Translations under genes and position numbers: made by a program | Notes under the pieces: model-generated | What the model saw: the letters and a program-made list of their open reading frames with translations, nothing else | Told to the model about the DNA's origin: nothing | Databases searched by the model: none | DNA from: Symbiodinium natans | Lineage: Eukaryota > Sar > Dinophyceae > Suessiales > Symbiodiniaceae | Reading direction: 5' to 3' | Assembly (NCBI GenBank): GCA_905221605.1 | Contig: CAJNDS010000247.1 | Location: forward strand, 488,138 to 552,137 | DNA: 64,000 nt | In this document: piece after piece, positions 27,653-37,608 of the stretch | Layout of the letters: each line of letters starts with the position of its first letter | Numbering within the stretch: position 1 is the stretch's first letter

Positions 27653-28620
27653 AGATCGCGGAAGTGCTGGAAACGGTCTGGACTGCGACAAAGGCTCCTG
27701 CCGTGCTGCGTCTCGCTGCGGATCTCGGTGAGCGTTTGAGTGGGGTCTTGCTGAGATCTGCGTCCTTGGTCTAGGTGTTGTGTGTCAACTGGAGCATCTT
27801 GTTGACGTGGCTGGCCGTGTTCTGCTGGATCTCGATGTGCACAGGCGCCAGGGGTATTTAGTAGGGAGATGGGGTAAGGTCCCTCTCGAACTGGAGGATG
27901 GGGCTCTGCTTGCGCGAACACGGGATGATCTGCTCGTTGTGGAACATTCATTTGTTGCTGAAGATGGTGTGCTGGCCGAGGTGTGGCTTGATTCCATTCT
28001 GGTCGACCCTGAGGAGGGCTTTGTTGTTGATGATGATGCGCAAGGTCTCGAGGATGGTGGTCTGGTCGTAGATCTTGGCCTTGATGATATTGCTGACCAT
28101 GCTGAAGATACGGAGGTGGGTCCGGATTCTGCCAATGACTTGTGGCCTGGGGGTAGGAGTGAGGTTGTGGATGTAGAGGTGCTGGGCGTACTTCCGGGTG
28201 ATCGCTGCGACCATGTTGTTGAAGACTGGCATGTTGGTGGTGAAGATGGATGTTCTGGTTGGTCATCGGTGAATGTGGGCCCGTCGTTTGACTCGAAGGT
28301 GCGTATCCTGCTGCATCATCACGACGATGCGTCGGGGGACCGAACTGCATTTGATCCAAAAACGCGGCTGGTGCTATCCATTGTGGCCGTAGGGATGCTG
28401 CATCCTGGTAGGGTGGCCACTGGTATTGAGCGTGTACTCCTCCGGCTGGTGGGTGTTGATTCCATCGACTTTGCCATCCTTGATCGTCTCCTGGGTAATG
28501 TGCCGTTGGGTGTGGCGTCTCAGGAGGAGGAGGAGGAGGATGTGCTTGATAGTCTGGTGGAGGAGGAGGAGGAGGCGGCTGCCGCTGCCAACTTTGTTGG
28601 TACCACTGGTAGCCGTCCAT
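27532..28620 (-). CDS. Proline/glutamine/histidine-rich protein, first ORF of the giant element
   Basis: 362 residues from an ATG. It begins with Tyr/Trp/Gln residues and two runs of 6-8 prolines, then remains Pro/Gln/His-rich, so most of it is probably disordered. Only the last 35 residues (KEANLFITENINNLVK) look like an ordered helix. Being the most upstream frame, it may be a Gag-like or condensate-forming protein; this is inference from position and composition. The opposite strand also carries a long acidic frame at 27780-28673, which I regard as a shadow. Confidence 0.45.
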   Translation of the reverse strand: MDGYQWYQQSWQRQPPPPPPPPDYQAHPPPPPPETPHPTAHYPGDDQGWQSRWNQHPPAGGVHAQYQWPPYQDAASLRPQWIAPAAFLDQMQFGPPTHRRDDAAGYAPSSQTTGPHSPMTNQNIHLHHQHASLQQHGRSDHPEVRPAPLHPQPHSYPQATSHWQNPDPPPYLQHGQQYHQGQDLRPDHHPRDLAHHHQQQSPPQGRPEWNQATPRPAHHLQQQMNVPQRADHPVFAQAEPHPPVREGPYPISLLNTPGACAHRDPAEHGQPRQQDAPVDTQHLDQGRRSQQDPTQTLTEIRSETQHGRSLCRSPDRFQHFRDLCPPRFRTHNKMTIKEANLFITENINNLVKPQNHPLKPRR

Positions 28621-29160
28621 GGTGCGAGTCCGATGTAGCTGGGGTACGAGCTACTCACTACTCTGACCTATGAAACCATTACGGCAAAGATATAGCAAAA
28701 AGAATGTTGCTAACCTCTCCGGATGCTGGGTCAGGACTAACAATCGAGGAACATACGGCACGCCGGCCGTCTTGCTGGGCATCGGTGGCACCCACATTAG
28801 TGGGCCCGGCATGTTACTAGTGCACGAAAACAATAGTACTTTGCATTCTCACTCGCCAGGTGAGCTCACATTTTTGGATTATCCTATGCGTCCGCACCGA
28901 AGTGAAGACTAACATAGGCAGCATGAACGCGTAGGAGCGAGGCTCCACCTACACCCGCGGCCCAAGGCGAGGGCGGGCTGGCTGTATAACACACTTTTTG
29001 TTTTAGTGCGTCCACATAAACTGGTAGATGGAGATGCTCCGAAGGTAGAGATGCTCAAGCAAGAGGTAGTAGAGGAGCCCGAAAGTGATGAGGTAGAAGG
29101 GTCGCGAATGAAGGTTTATATGAAATATGCTATAAGGTACTTGAAATGCTCCTGCAACTG
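28621..29160. other. 5' flank of the giant element
   Basis: Contains no convincing frame. The promoter of the minus-strand block, if any, should lie here. A GC-rich palindromic patch (ggagcgaggctcc) occurs near 28938-28950. Confidence 0.35.
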
Positions 29161-29430
29161 TGCTCATCACGCTCAGATGCTCTGCAAGTCATGCTCTGAT
29201 GCTCCACCACTCATGCTCAAACAAGCTTGCTCACCACGCTCAGAAGCTCTACAATTCATGCTCTGATGCTCCACAAGTCATGCTCGCACAACTCTGCTCA
29301 GCACGTTCAGATGCTCCACGATTCATGGTCTGATGCTACACACTTCATGCTCCCGCAACTCTGCTCATCGCGCTCCGATGCTGCACAGTGCATGCTCATA
29401 TGCTCTAACACTCATGTTCCGAACCTTCTC
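29161..29430 (+). repeat. 67-bp degenerate tandem repeat, about four units
   Basis: Units begin at about 29161, 29228, 29295 and 29362 with tgctcatcacgctcagatgc or close variants. Each carries internal atgctc sub-repeats. It lies between the giant element and the CA/telomere arrays. Confidence 0.7.
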
Positions 29431-29924
29431 CATGCTTTCGTCCATCATCATGCTCGACATGTTCCATCACCATGCTAAAATGACATGCTCACGCAATTCT
29501 GCTCAGCTGCTATTCACAACACACAAGCTGAAAGCATCACGATCCACTCAAGCTTGATGGGCTCGAGGTCTTCTGGGGTTTGGGGTATGTCATGCTCACG
29601 GCATCGAGAATTCACCCATGCTCAAATACCAAATGCCCAAAATGAAAATCTCGTTCTTGAAGGACTGGTTGAAGCAACAGCAATGATGCACCATACACAG
29701 CTTGCGTTACAGGACGTCTATAACCATCACTGCAGGTACGTGGAGATGGCGTCCCATCTCCATATCACTGTGCACTGAGAGCGTCTTCGTTGGCAGGAGA
29801 CTCTCAGGCACACTCCTGCCCCCTGCTGAATATCATGTGCAAAAACTTGTTAGATCGCAAATTCGTGCTTCTTTTCACTCTCGTATGCAGTGCTTGTTGA
29901 CGTTCCCGCATGTACAGCGGTGTG

Positions 29925-30076
<152 letters not shown>

Positions 30077-30090
30077 CTTGAGATGCTGGA

Positions 30091-30213
30091 CCCTAAACCC
30101 TAAACCCTAAACCCTAAACCCTAAACCCTAAACCCTAAACCCTAAACCCTAAACCCTAAACCCTAAACCCTACACCCTAAACCCTAAACCCTAAACCCTA
30201 AACCCTAAACCCG
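30091..30213 (+). repeat. Interstitial telomere-like array (CCCTAAA)n
   Basis: About 17 heptamers with rare variants (one CCCTACA). It ends ccgaaag, directly before an exon-like island. Confidence 0.95.
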
Positions 30214-30217
30214 AAAG

Positions 30218-31569
30218 ATCCTTTGCCCCTGTTCGAGGAGAACGGCGTCCTGAAGGAGCAGCTGGAGGAGGCCAAGATCATGCGCAAAGCCCTGGAGCAG
30301 GCAGGGAGCTTGAGGGGTTTGAGGAGTTTCAGGGGTTTTGAGGAGTTTCAGGGGTTTAGGGTTTAGGGCTTAGGTAGGGAGTTTGAGGGGTTTGAGGGGT
30401 TTGAGGGGTTTGAGGTCTAGCGGGGGAAATCCCGAGGTCCCTGACCCGCGGGCACTCTGGTGTGAGGTCTTGGCGTGTGTCTTTTTGACGCAGGGAGCCT
30501 AACCACGCCTAAGCGCAAAACCCACATCCGACAGAGGCCATGGAGGAGCTGAAGAGGAAGTTCGAGGCAGTCTGTGTCAGTCTGTGGGGTTTTTGGGCTT
30601 GGGGTTTTTATGCTCAGAACGGGCTGCTGGTCCTACGGGTGCGGTAGACCTATCACTGTTCTGGCCCATTGCCTAGTTGCGTGCTTCGCTCCTCTGAGGA
30701 TTTCAAGAGGCGGTTGCAGGAGAAGGGCGTGGATGTCAGCCACCTGCCTCCATGGCTCTCACTGCTTAGACTTATAGGCAACACTGTCGGGCAGCGTGGA
30801 GACGATTCCTTCCAAGCCGCAGCCAGTAAGGCATTCTTGACGAAGCCCTGGCAGAAGCGGGCTCCTGGTCTGCGCTGGGGGCATTCTTTGTGGGGCTGAG
30901 TTTAGACTAGGTCCTCTGGGTGGTTTCAGATTGCTGCAGGGTCTTGATTTTTGAATGTGTCCCCTAAAGCCGAAAGTTTAAACATCGCTGCGCTGCAATT
31001 TGTCACGTGAGGCATGCCGCTCCACCCCATGAGTGTCTTCGACCGACTCTACAAGGATGCCATTCGCAGGCAGCATCGCTCGCAGGACGCCTGCGCAAGC
31101 CGGAACTCGAAACCCTAAACCCTCTGTCCACAACAGTCCACAACCCCAAAAGCCTCTTTAAGCCCAGGAAGCGCTCTGACCCCTGATGCGAGGAGAAGTG
31201 GGTGGTCGACATGCGCAACGCGCAGCAAGAGACCTGGGCCGCTCTGCTGCTTTCAGCCTTCACTTGTTGGCGCATGGCGTCGTATGGCCCTTGACGCGCA
31301 TGCGGCTGCTCTTGGCACAGCGGACTTCTGCAGGAGCGCATCCTCGGAATCTACGACGGCCCGCCCCTGACCAAGGAGGGTATGTCGAAGTGCCACGAGC
31401 AGTCGGGAAGCAGAGGGTCAGCAAGGATTCGGCCGCTAGGATGTACATGCCCAAGGTGTGGCCAAGGTACAGGTTGTCGTAGGATCGAGGGATGGGCGCC
31501 CTATAACCCAGTCCTGAATCCGAAGGAGCAGGTGAATGCCTTGGTGGAGAACGGGCTCATTGACATCAG
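30218..31569 (+). CDS. Partial micro-exon gene, coiled-coil-like product
   Basis: Several short islands read as charged, helical protein between AG acceptors and GC/GT/GA donors: 30218-30300 (FEENGVLKEQLEEAK; donor gcaggg), about 30537-30569 (AMEELKRKFEA), from 30699 (DFKRRLQEKGVDVSHLPPW), 31012-31085 (PMSVFDRLYKDAIRRQ; donor gacgcc), from 31192 (EKWVVDMRNAQQETW), 31334-31379 (ERILGIYDGPPLTKE), 31414-31455 (RVSKDSAARMYMPK; donor gtgtgg) and 31526-31569 (EQVNALVENGLIDI). Several junctions keep phase 0. Some introns are only about 100-240 bases and contain telomere-like repeats. Exact boundaries are provisional and both gene ends are unknown. No family was recognised. Confidence 0.5.
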
Positions 31570-31743
31570 GCGCTGTGGGGTTGCTTGACGAGAGGGGTCC
31601 TCCAAGCTCAGATGAAGGGCAAAAAAGGGCGGTGTTTCCACGTCACTGTCATTGAACTGAGCTGTATGCCCTGAAGCCCTGAAACATGAAGCCTCCCAGC
31701 TTTCTCTCATCCTCTCTGTACCCCATCCCAAGATCCCAAGATC

Positions 31744-31841
31744 CCTAAACCCTAAACCCTAAACCCTAGACCCTAAACCCTAAACCCTAAACCCTAAACC
31801 CTAAACCCTAAACCCTAAACCCTAAACCCGAAACCCTAAAC
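31744..31841 (+). repeat. Interstitial telomere-like array (CCCTAAA)n
   Basis: About 14 heptamers, ending immediately before a GC-rich exon-like island. Confidence 0.95.
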
Positions 31842-31842
31842 C

Positions 31843-31972
31843 ATGCAGCTCCGGTGCAGGATGTTCGGCATGGAGCGCAAGGAGGCCAAGGAGACCAAGG
31901 AGTCCAGCGAGCCGGCCCCGCCGGCCCGCATGATCTGTCCCCGCTGCGGCTCCATGATGAGGCGTGGGGTCT
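31843..31972 (+). other. Exon-like island encoding a CPRC zinc-knuckle half
   Basis: GC-rich between a telomere-like array and an AT-rich tract. One frame reads MFGMERKEAKETKESSEP then ICPRCGSMMRRGVC, a possible zinc ribbon (Cys-x2-Cys...Cys). A gtgaga donor follows at about 31972. It may belong to the same gene as the preceding micro-exons. Confidence 0.4.
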
Positions 31973-31984
31973 GTGAGAGGGTTA

Positions 31985-32095
31985 TAATGAAAATGATAAT
32001 AAAACATGATAATGATAACAATAATAATAATAGCAATAATAATAATGATAATGATAGTGATAATAATTATAATAGTAATAATAGTAAGCGTAATA
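31985..32095. repeat. AT-rich ATAATG/AATAAT tract
   Basis: About 110 bases of degenerate trinucleotide repeat, sharply unlike the GC-rich flank. Confidence 0.85.
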
Positions 32096-33459
32096 CTATA
32101 CTATTCGTTGTTATTAGAAGCCTCTCGCGGCTCGGAAGCCAATTCAAGGTGTCATTGCAGCTGAGCACAATCGTCCGAAAAGAATATTGGCTCTTTCCAA
32201 GCCACTCTGAATTGACAACTTATGTTTCTTCGAATGTTGTAAACATCCGTAGCAGTTGCTATTGAACCCATTCCTACATGCATGAGTATGCAGAAAGTGT
32301 AAGCTTCCCAAACGGGGATTACCCCCATCCTGTTTGACATGTGTGCTCAAAGTGTGAGCTCCCACCAAAGCAAGCAGATTACCATGATTTGCCCTGACTG
32401 TTTTTGACATGTCTGCTCTGAAACACAGGAAATGCTCGTAAACATGTGTGCTCTGTGTGGCCTGTCACGTGTTGGGCTCCCCACAACGAGATTTCTAAAC
32501 TCGTACGCCTCAGGGCCACAACGCCGGACAGCGCCCCCGCCGCGCCTCCGCGACCACACACGCACGGCGCGAGCCTGACGGAGTCGGAGCCTTGTGGGCT
32601 TCTGAAAGAACGGGATGTTTAAACGGGGCGGTCATAGGGGCTTGAGAATGTTTAACGTGCAGGGAAAGCATCGGGAAGTTCGGGAAAGTTGAAGGCCGCC
32701 GCCCAAATAAGGCGCTCGAAGCCCAAGCTCGAGCGTGTCCGCACCTGGGCCGGCAGCGTGACATCGCTGCGCGCTGCAGGAGTATTCAGTCACATGTGTC
32801 ATGTGTTTTTTACTCATGCAGAGTCCGTCTTCAATGACGCAGCGTGATGCACTGAGCAGCTTCGTTACCTGTGTCACCAAGATGACGAGAGCCCCTAGAG
32901 CAAGAACACCTGCAAAGCAAAAGTTTCCTGCATCCTACGTACTCCTCCAATCTCCTTCTCTTGATGGAAATTTCAGGGTTAGCTGTTGGGTCGAAGAAGA
33001 GTGATTGAGGAGGCTTTCTGTGAGGTTGAGAGGTTGAGGGTTGGTGGGTTGACCGAGTCCTGCGCTTGTGGGCACCAGTCACGAACTGGAGCCACGAGCG
33101 AGTTCGTCACGTGTGGGAATAGCGGCCGAGCAAGCCCCTTCTATCCAAGCAACAGCGCAACAGTGAGATTGTCATGGTTGCCGAGCTCATTGTTGGGCAT
33201 TGTTAGTCTTTCTGCCTTTGGGAGGAGCGGTGGCTGTTCCCCAAGGCGGCCTGGCGTGCAACTGCAGAAGGAGCCAACACCAATCTCCCCCCAAGCCCCG
33301 AATCCGACGATACTGCTAAAGCCTCAAGGCCTCAAAGCCTCAAAGTCCCAAATCTAAACCGAAGTCCCGTCGCATCCTTAAAGACCTGCACCCCAACATC
33401 CTGCACTCCCTTGGAGACACTCCCCGCTCCAAGGTGCTTTGACCTACACAAATGCCGAG
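32096..33459. other. Non-coding stretch
   Basis: No supportable gene or RNA was seen. A direct repetition of accagc/caagcag-type segments around 32300-32420 is too weak to call. Confidence 0.3.
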
Positions 33460-33494
33460 GCCTTTGCTCGGAAGGAGCTGCCAGTCACCGAACG
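33460..33494 (+). other. Exon-like island with gtaggt donor
   Basis: Reads AFARKELPVTER between gccgag and gtaggt. A second island at about 33733-33796 (ERRTFAIVSEADQQLGMT) could be its partner. Confidence 0.3.
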
Positions 33495-34746
33495 GTAGGT
33501 CTACGCGATTAGCAATGCTTGCGCTTTAGGCTTCCATTGTTGTTGTTTCTTCCCTCTGAACCAGGAGCTTTACTTGGACATTGTGGGCTTCCATCCGGTG
33601 TCACCAGTTCACGCTTCCTGGCCGTGCTTTTGGAGCTTCTTAGGGTTGGTGGCCAGGGAGTTGCCGGCTTGCTTTCGGTCGTTGTCGCCCAGGGTTTCAG
33701 AGCGCCATGGTGCCATAACACGTGGGGTCGCAGATGAGGAGAGGAGGACCTTCGCCATTGTGAGCGAGGCGGACCAGCAGCTTGGCATGACGAGAAAGAA
33801 GCTCAGACTACCTTTCGCGATGTCCACAACCAGCACTTAGTCACCGGCGTCTCAGACGAAAGGTATCGGAAGCACTGCCGGCTACAACGCTTCGGAGAGC
33901 CACATCCGCTGGACCCGGGTTCTGGGCTGGGCTAACGGGTTGATGCTCAACGGGGGAGTTGTGTGGAATCATCCCACACCCCTCAAACAGCAACCGGAAC
34001 TTTATGCCCCAAAAACTGCGTCCGAAGTCCCCGATACCTTCGTTGTGCGGACGGAATTGTGCATCAAGGGGCTTTGGGTGAGGTGTATTGATGGAAGCTT
34101 GATGTACTGTACCCCAGCACAACCAAAGGCTTGCTATCCACCCAGCCAAGGAGGCCTAGATCAACATGAAACCTTGAACTCCTGCAGGACTTCCTCATCC
34201 CCCTCCCCCCCCCCAGATCCCCCCCCCACCCCCCCGTCTCCTGCTCTGCAGGACTTGCCCTTGCCGTCCCCGACCTCATCGCTTAGCCCAAAGGCGAAGG
34301 AAAGCTTCCCAGTGTCCACGTGGCTTGGAGTGAACGATGTAGCGATGTACGGCCTTGTAGGGTTTAAGGGGGATGCTAAATTTTAGCAAGGCCACGGGAC
34401 GTGACGTCAGCTAAAATTCTGTTTCAAGTGAGGAAAAGCTGAATGGCAAGCATACCGCCCGAAAGAACTGGACCTACAGAGTTCGCAAGTATGTATCCCC
34501 AAGCTGTAAAACTTGCATTTTGCATTCCTGTGCTGTGAAACAAGAGCTAAGAGGGTTATTGTTGGGCTACGGGCCCTTATGTTTAGGACATCCACAAGGA
34601 AACTGGTCACATGTTCTTGCAGCACTGCTGTTTTCAGCTGATGCAGGTCCAAGTCGGAGCCTGGGTCCTCTCTGGAGGCTCCACCAGTGTCGCTCGCATC
34701 GCCCGCATCGCCTGCGTCGCCGAGCAGCCAGGCCAGGTCTCCCAAA

Positions 34747-34880
34747 ATAGATGGCAGCCGTACGGAGCATGTCATCCAAAGATCCCTGAAACGCATCTGG
34801 GGCCCGATGTATCCCGATGTGTTTGGGGCGGAAGTGGAGGCAGTTTCTGCCTGTGGTTGTTGCAGACTGGCCAGCGAGCC
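34747..34880 (+). other. Exon-like island
   Basis: The plus-strand frame reads HVIQRSLKRIWGPMYPDVF followed by GAEVEAVSACGCC. Composition is protein-like in an otherwise non-coding region. Boundaries and family are unknown. Confidence 0.3.
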
Positions 34881-34899
34881 CAACATGTTTTCGCTCAGC

Positions 34900-37098
34900 C
34901 AACAACTGCTGTTCTCACTCTGGGTTCGTCTCCTTTGCCCACCAGGCGCCTCTAGAGTGCTTCAGCTTGGCGCCAACGGCTTCGGCCACCTGGTGGATCT
35001 GGTCGGTAGCATCCTCACAGCCCGAAACCCTGAACCCCCACATGCACCAAGCATCTTCTCCGGGAAGCCTGTGCCCTGTAACCCCGAAACCTTCACCCGC
35101 TTAACCCTCTCAACCCCACACCCGCGAGCCCCATTCCTGAGCATAGCCCTGCCCTCCAATCCTCGAGTCCCAAAACCCACCTCCCCCCTCCCCCCCGCCC
35201 GTCCCCTTCGCTCTATAAGCACCCAAACCCAAGCGGCAAACCCTGGTCAGTTTGAGGTGGCCGCATCATAGCTGGATAAGCTCGGGGCTTTAAGGGCCTG
35301 GAGGCTTCAGGACGTTAAGAAATTGCAAAATGGAGGACTTATGTAGGTGCTCTTGGCAGGGCGCACGGTGTTGCTGAAAGAACGCAAGTTCACGGGTTGC
35401 TTGGGGGTTGACTTAGGTTGGCTTAGGGTTCAGGGCTGCAGGGTGTAGCAATAAGCCCTACTTGTAATACCCCTAAAGGGCCTTATAGGGGTTATCCCAA
35501 TGATAAGTAGGGTTATAAGCCCAGTTATAATTGGTTAGTAAGTACCATGAACCTTCAAGTAGACCCAGGCAGATCTTGAGCCGCCGCCAACGATGACAAT
35601 AGACTCTGCCAGCGCCATGACGCTCGACCTGCGGGAAACGCAGGCGCGGGGGGGCTGAGGTTTCAGGACCTTTGGAATGGAAGCAATCCATTGTCCCAAA
35701 AGTCCGAAACCTGCGTGAAATCCTCCCGAAACCCCAATGCCGTGCCCAAACACCCCACCCCCCCCCGCAACCCACAAGCTGGACACAAGCAAAGCCCTAA
35801 GCCCCAAGCCCTTTATGCGCCAGCGTTCGCGCCCTCCCGCCCCGACTCCTTTTCTGTGGTTCGTTGTGGGTTTCGGGTTAAGGTTTTGGGTTGAGTGTTT
35901 CCCTGGTTCATAGTCTGCGGTTCATGGTGGGTTTAGGGGCTAGGGCTTGCAGATTTCACTTTGCTCGTGGTGACCACAGGGCCTTTTGGGGGGGGGGGGG
36001 AGCACACGGAGGTCAAGTCGCCGCCGCCGATGCTCTCGGAGCCCATCGCGCCGCCGCTGCAGCAGCGCCGTACCAGCCCAAGAGTTGAGAGCGGCTTTTC
36101 AGGTTCTTTGGGGGTCGAGTCCTGGGGGTTTAGGGGGCTGAGGGTTGAGGGAGTGTTGACCGGGAAGTCAGGGTGCGCTAGTTCGAGATGCCGCAGCTTT
36201 ATGGCGAGTTCGAATCGGTAGGCATGGGGGTTTGAGATTCCTGAGGCAGGTCGGAAGTTGGAACAGAACCAGCTTTGAGTGGCCAAAAGCGCTGATAAAT
36301 TCTTAGCTCTTCAGGCATCTCGGCCCGCGACGCGAAGATTGTGGACGGAGGCCACGGCGGTTTGGTTTGAGCATGTTTGAGCCTAGAGAGAGGTTGTCCC
36401 CGTCTGCCTTTGCCGCAAAACCTCCTGCGCTTGCACCACCAGTGTCAAGACTCGGACAGGTGGTGTCAGCAACACGACTCAACCCCCTCAAGTCCCAGAA
36501 CCCCGCAAGTTTCACACAAGCAGCTGCCAGACGCCCTGCACACCCTTGTCACCCCAAAGCCCTCAAGGCATACATCCCCAAACCACATCCCAAAACCCAT
36601 CGTGGAAGAGCCTCTGAAGTTCCGGTGAAGTTGCAATGGCGGCCTCGAAGCTTCCAGAAGGTTCGAAGCCTTTGCTCACGGCGGTCCTGCGACTGACAGG
36701 GGCTTTGTTCGAGGAGGAGCGGCGGTGGAAGGTGCGAAGGCCCAAAACCCACATACACAAGCTCTCGAAGCACCCCATCCCCCCGTCTTGATCCACGAAG
36801 AGATGCAAAGCAGGCCCTGCCGAGTCGGGAATCCCAACCTGAGGCGGTGAGCCTCTGCTTGGCGCTCTTTTGCTTGCTGCTTGGAGAAGCGGCCACCGCC
36901 CGGCGCTATGCAGAGGCGGGAGTTTCTGACGTGTGGGTTGACGAAATTAGGGACCCCCAATATAGACCCAAAACAGTAGGATTCACTGAAAATAAGGACC
37001 CCGATAGGGCACCCCTACTGTTGTAAACCCCCCACTTCGGCCTCAAAGGTTTCCGCGAAAGACGGACAGATTCCGCCCGCGCGCGAAACCCTCCCTGG
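34900..37098. other. Mostly non-coding, with weak exon-like islands
   Basis: Contains C-rich simple sequence at 35170-35210, a 12-G tract at 35989-36000 and a proline-rich island at about 36000-36090 (VKSPPPMLSEPIAPPLQQR). Much of the rest is degenerate CCCTAAA-like or GGGTTT-like sequence. Confidence 0.3.
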
Positions 37099-37196
37099 AG
37101 GTGCACGGAAACCTCATGACGGCCCTGCAGAAGCGGAAGACCACGGCCTTCCGCTTCGGCCTTTGGAAAGTCGGCAAGGCCTCGGTCAAGACGCAG
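37099..37196 (+). other. Exon-like island followed by TTTAGGG-type sequence
   Basis: Reads VHGNLMTALQKRKTTAFRFG then LWKVGKASVK, then turns into gggtttcagggtttcggg. It shows the polarity seen at other islands. Confidence 0.35.
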
Positions 37197-37608
37197 GGGT
37201 CGGGTTTCAGGGTTTCGGGTTGTCAATGGCTCTCCTTTTTAGTAATGAGTTTTCTCGTAGTGATGGTTTCTTGCGTTGGTGTTCTGCAGATTCTTTGTGC
37301 TGCTGATCGTTTTTGAGATGCGAACTCTATTCTATGGTTACATCTTCCCAGTCATGGGGGTCATGATCATTTTTATCATCATGCTGGCTGATGTGTGTTA
37401 TTGCTGGTAGTGGTGCTGGAGGTAGTCGCAAGTATAGTGGTGCTGCTACTGACCTACCTTCTGTGAGCAGAGCGTTCTCTGATTTTGTTCCTGCACCGTG
37501 ACGTCGTCGTGATACAGGGCCCCACTTGTCAAGTCAACTTTCCCATTCCCCAAAGTGTGTCTGGGTGATCTTTTTCAAGCCTTCTTGTTTTTGTCATTTT
37601 GCGTAGCT

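Larger units (their letters stand above)
267..28620 (-). mobile_element. Giant multi-ORF Penelope-like retroelement, interrupted by a YR retrotransposon
   Basis: Thirteen long frames all read on the minus strand with short gaps (about 60 to 490 bases) or small overlaps, from a proline-rich protein at 28620 down to a zinc-ligand protein at 267. Two of them, a GIY-YIG nuclease and a reverse transcriptase with Penelope-type motifs, mark the block as a retroelement. Penelope-like elements normally carry one or two frames; the closest known precedent for many co-oriented cargo genes is the giant Athena 'Terminon' of bdelloid rotifers. Unity of the block is inferred from orientation, spacing and similar composition, not from terminal repeats, which I could not find. 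A YR element occupies 8377-17202; without it the block is about 19.5 kb. A chance run of separate genes is the alternative. Confidence 0.6.

Noticed and set aside
267-28620. Integrated DNA virus instead of a retroelement
   Set aside because: I saw no recognisable DNA polymerase, packaging ATPase or capsid signature, while RT and GIY-YIG are clear. The idea is not fully excluded because most frames are unassigned.
27780-28673. Long plus-strand acidic frame opposite the proline-rich ORF
   Set aside because: It is antisense to a coding frame with strong codon bias, and all supported frames of the block are on the minus strand.
30091-30213. True chromosome end
   Set aside because: Unique sequence continues on both sides and at least ten similar arrays occur internally in both polarities, so these are interstitial.
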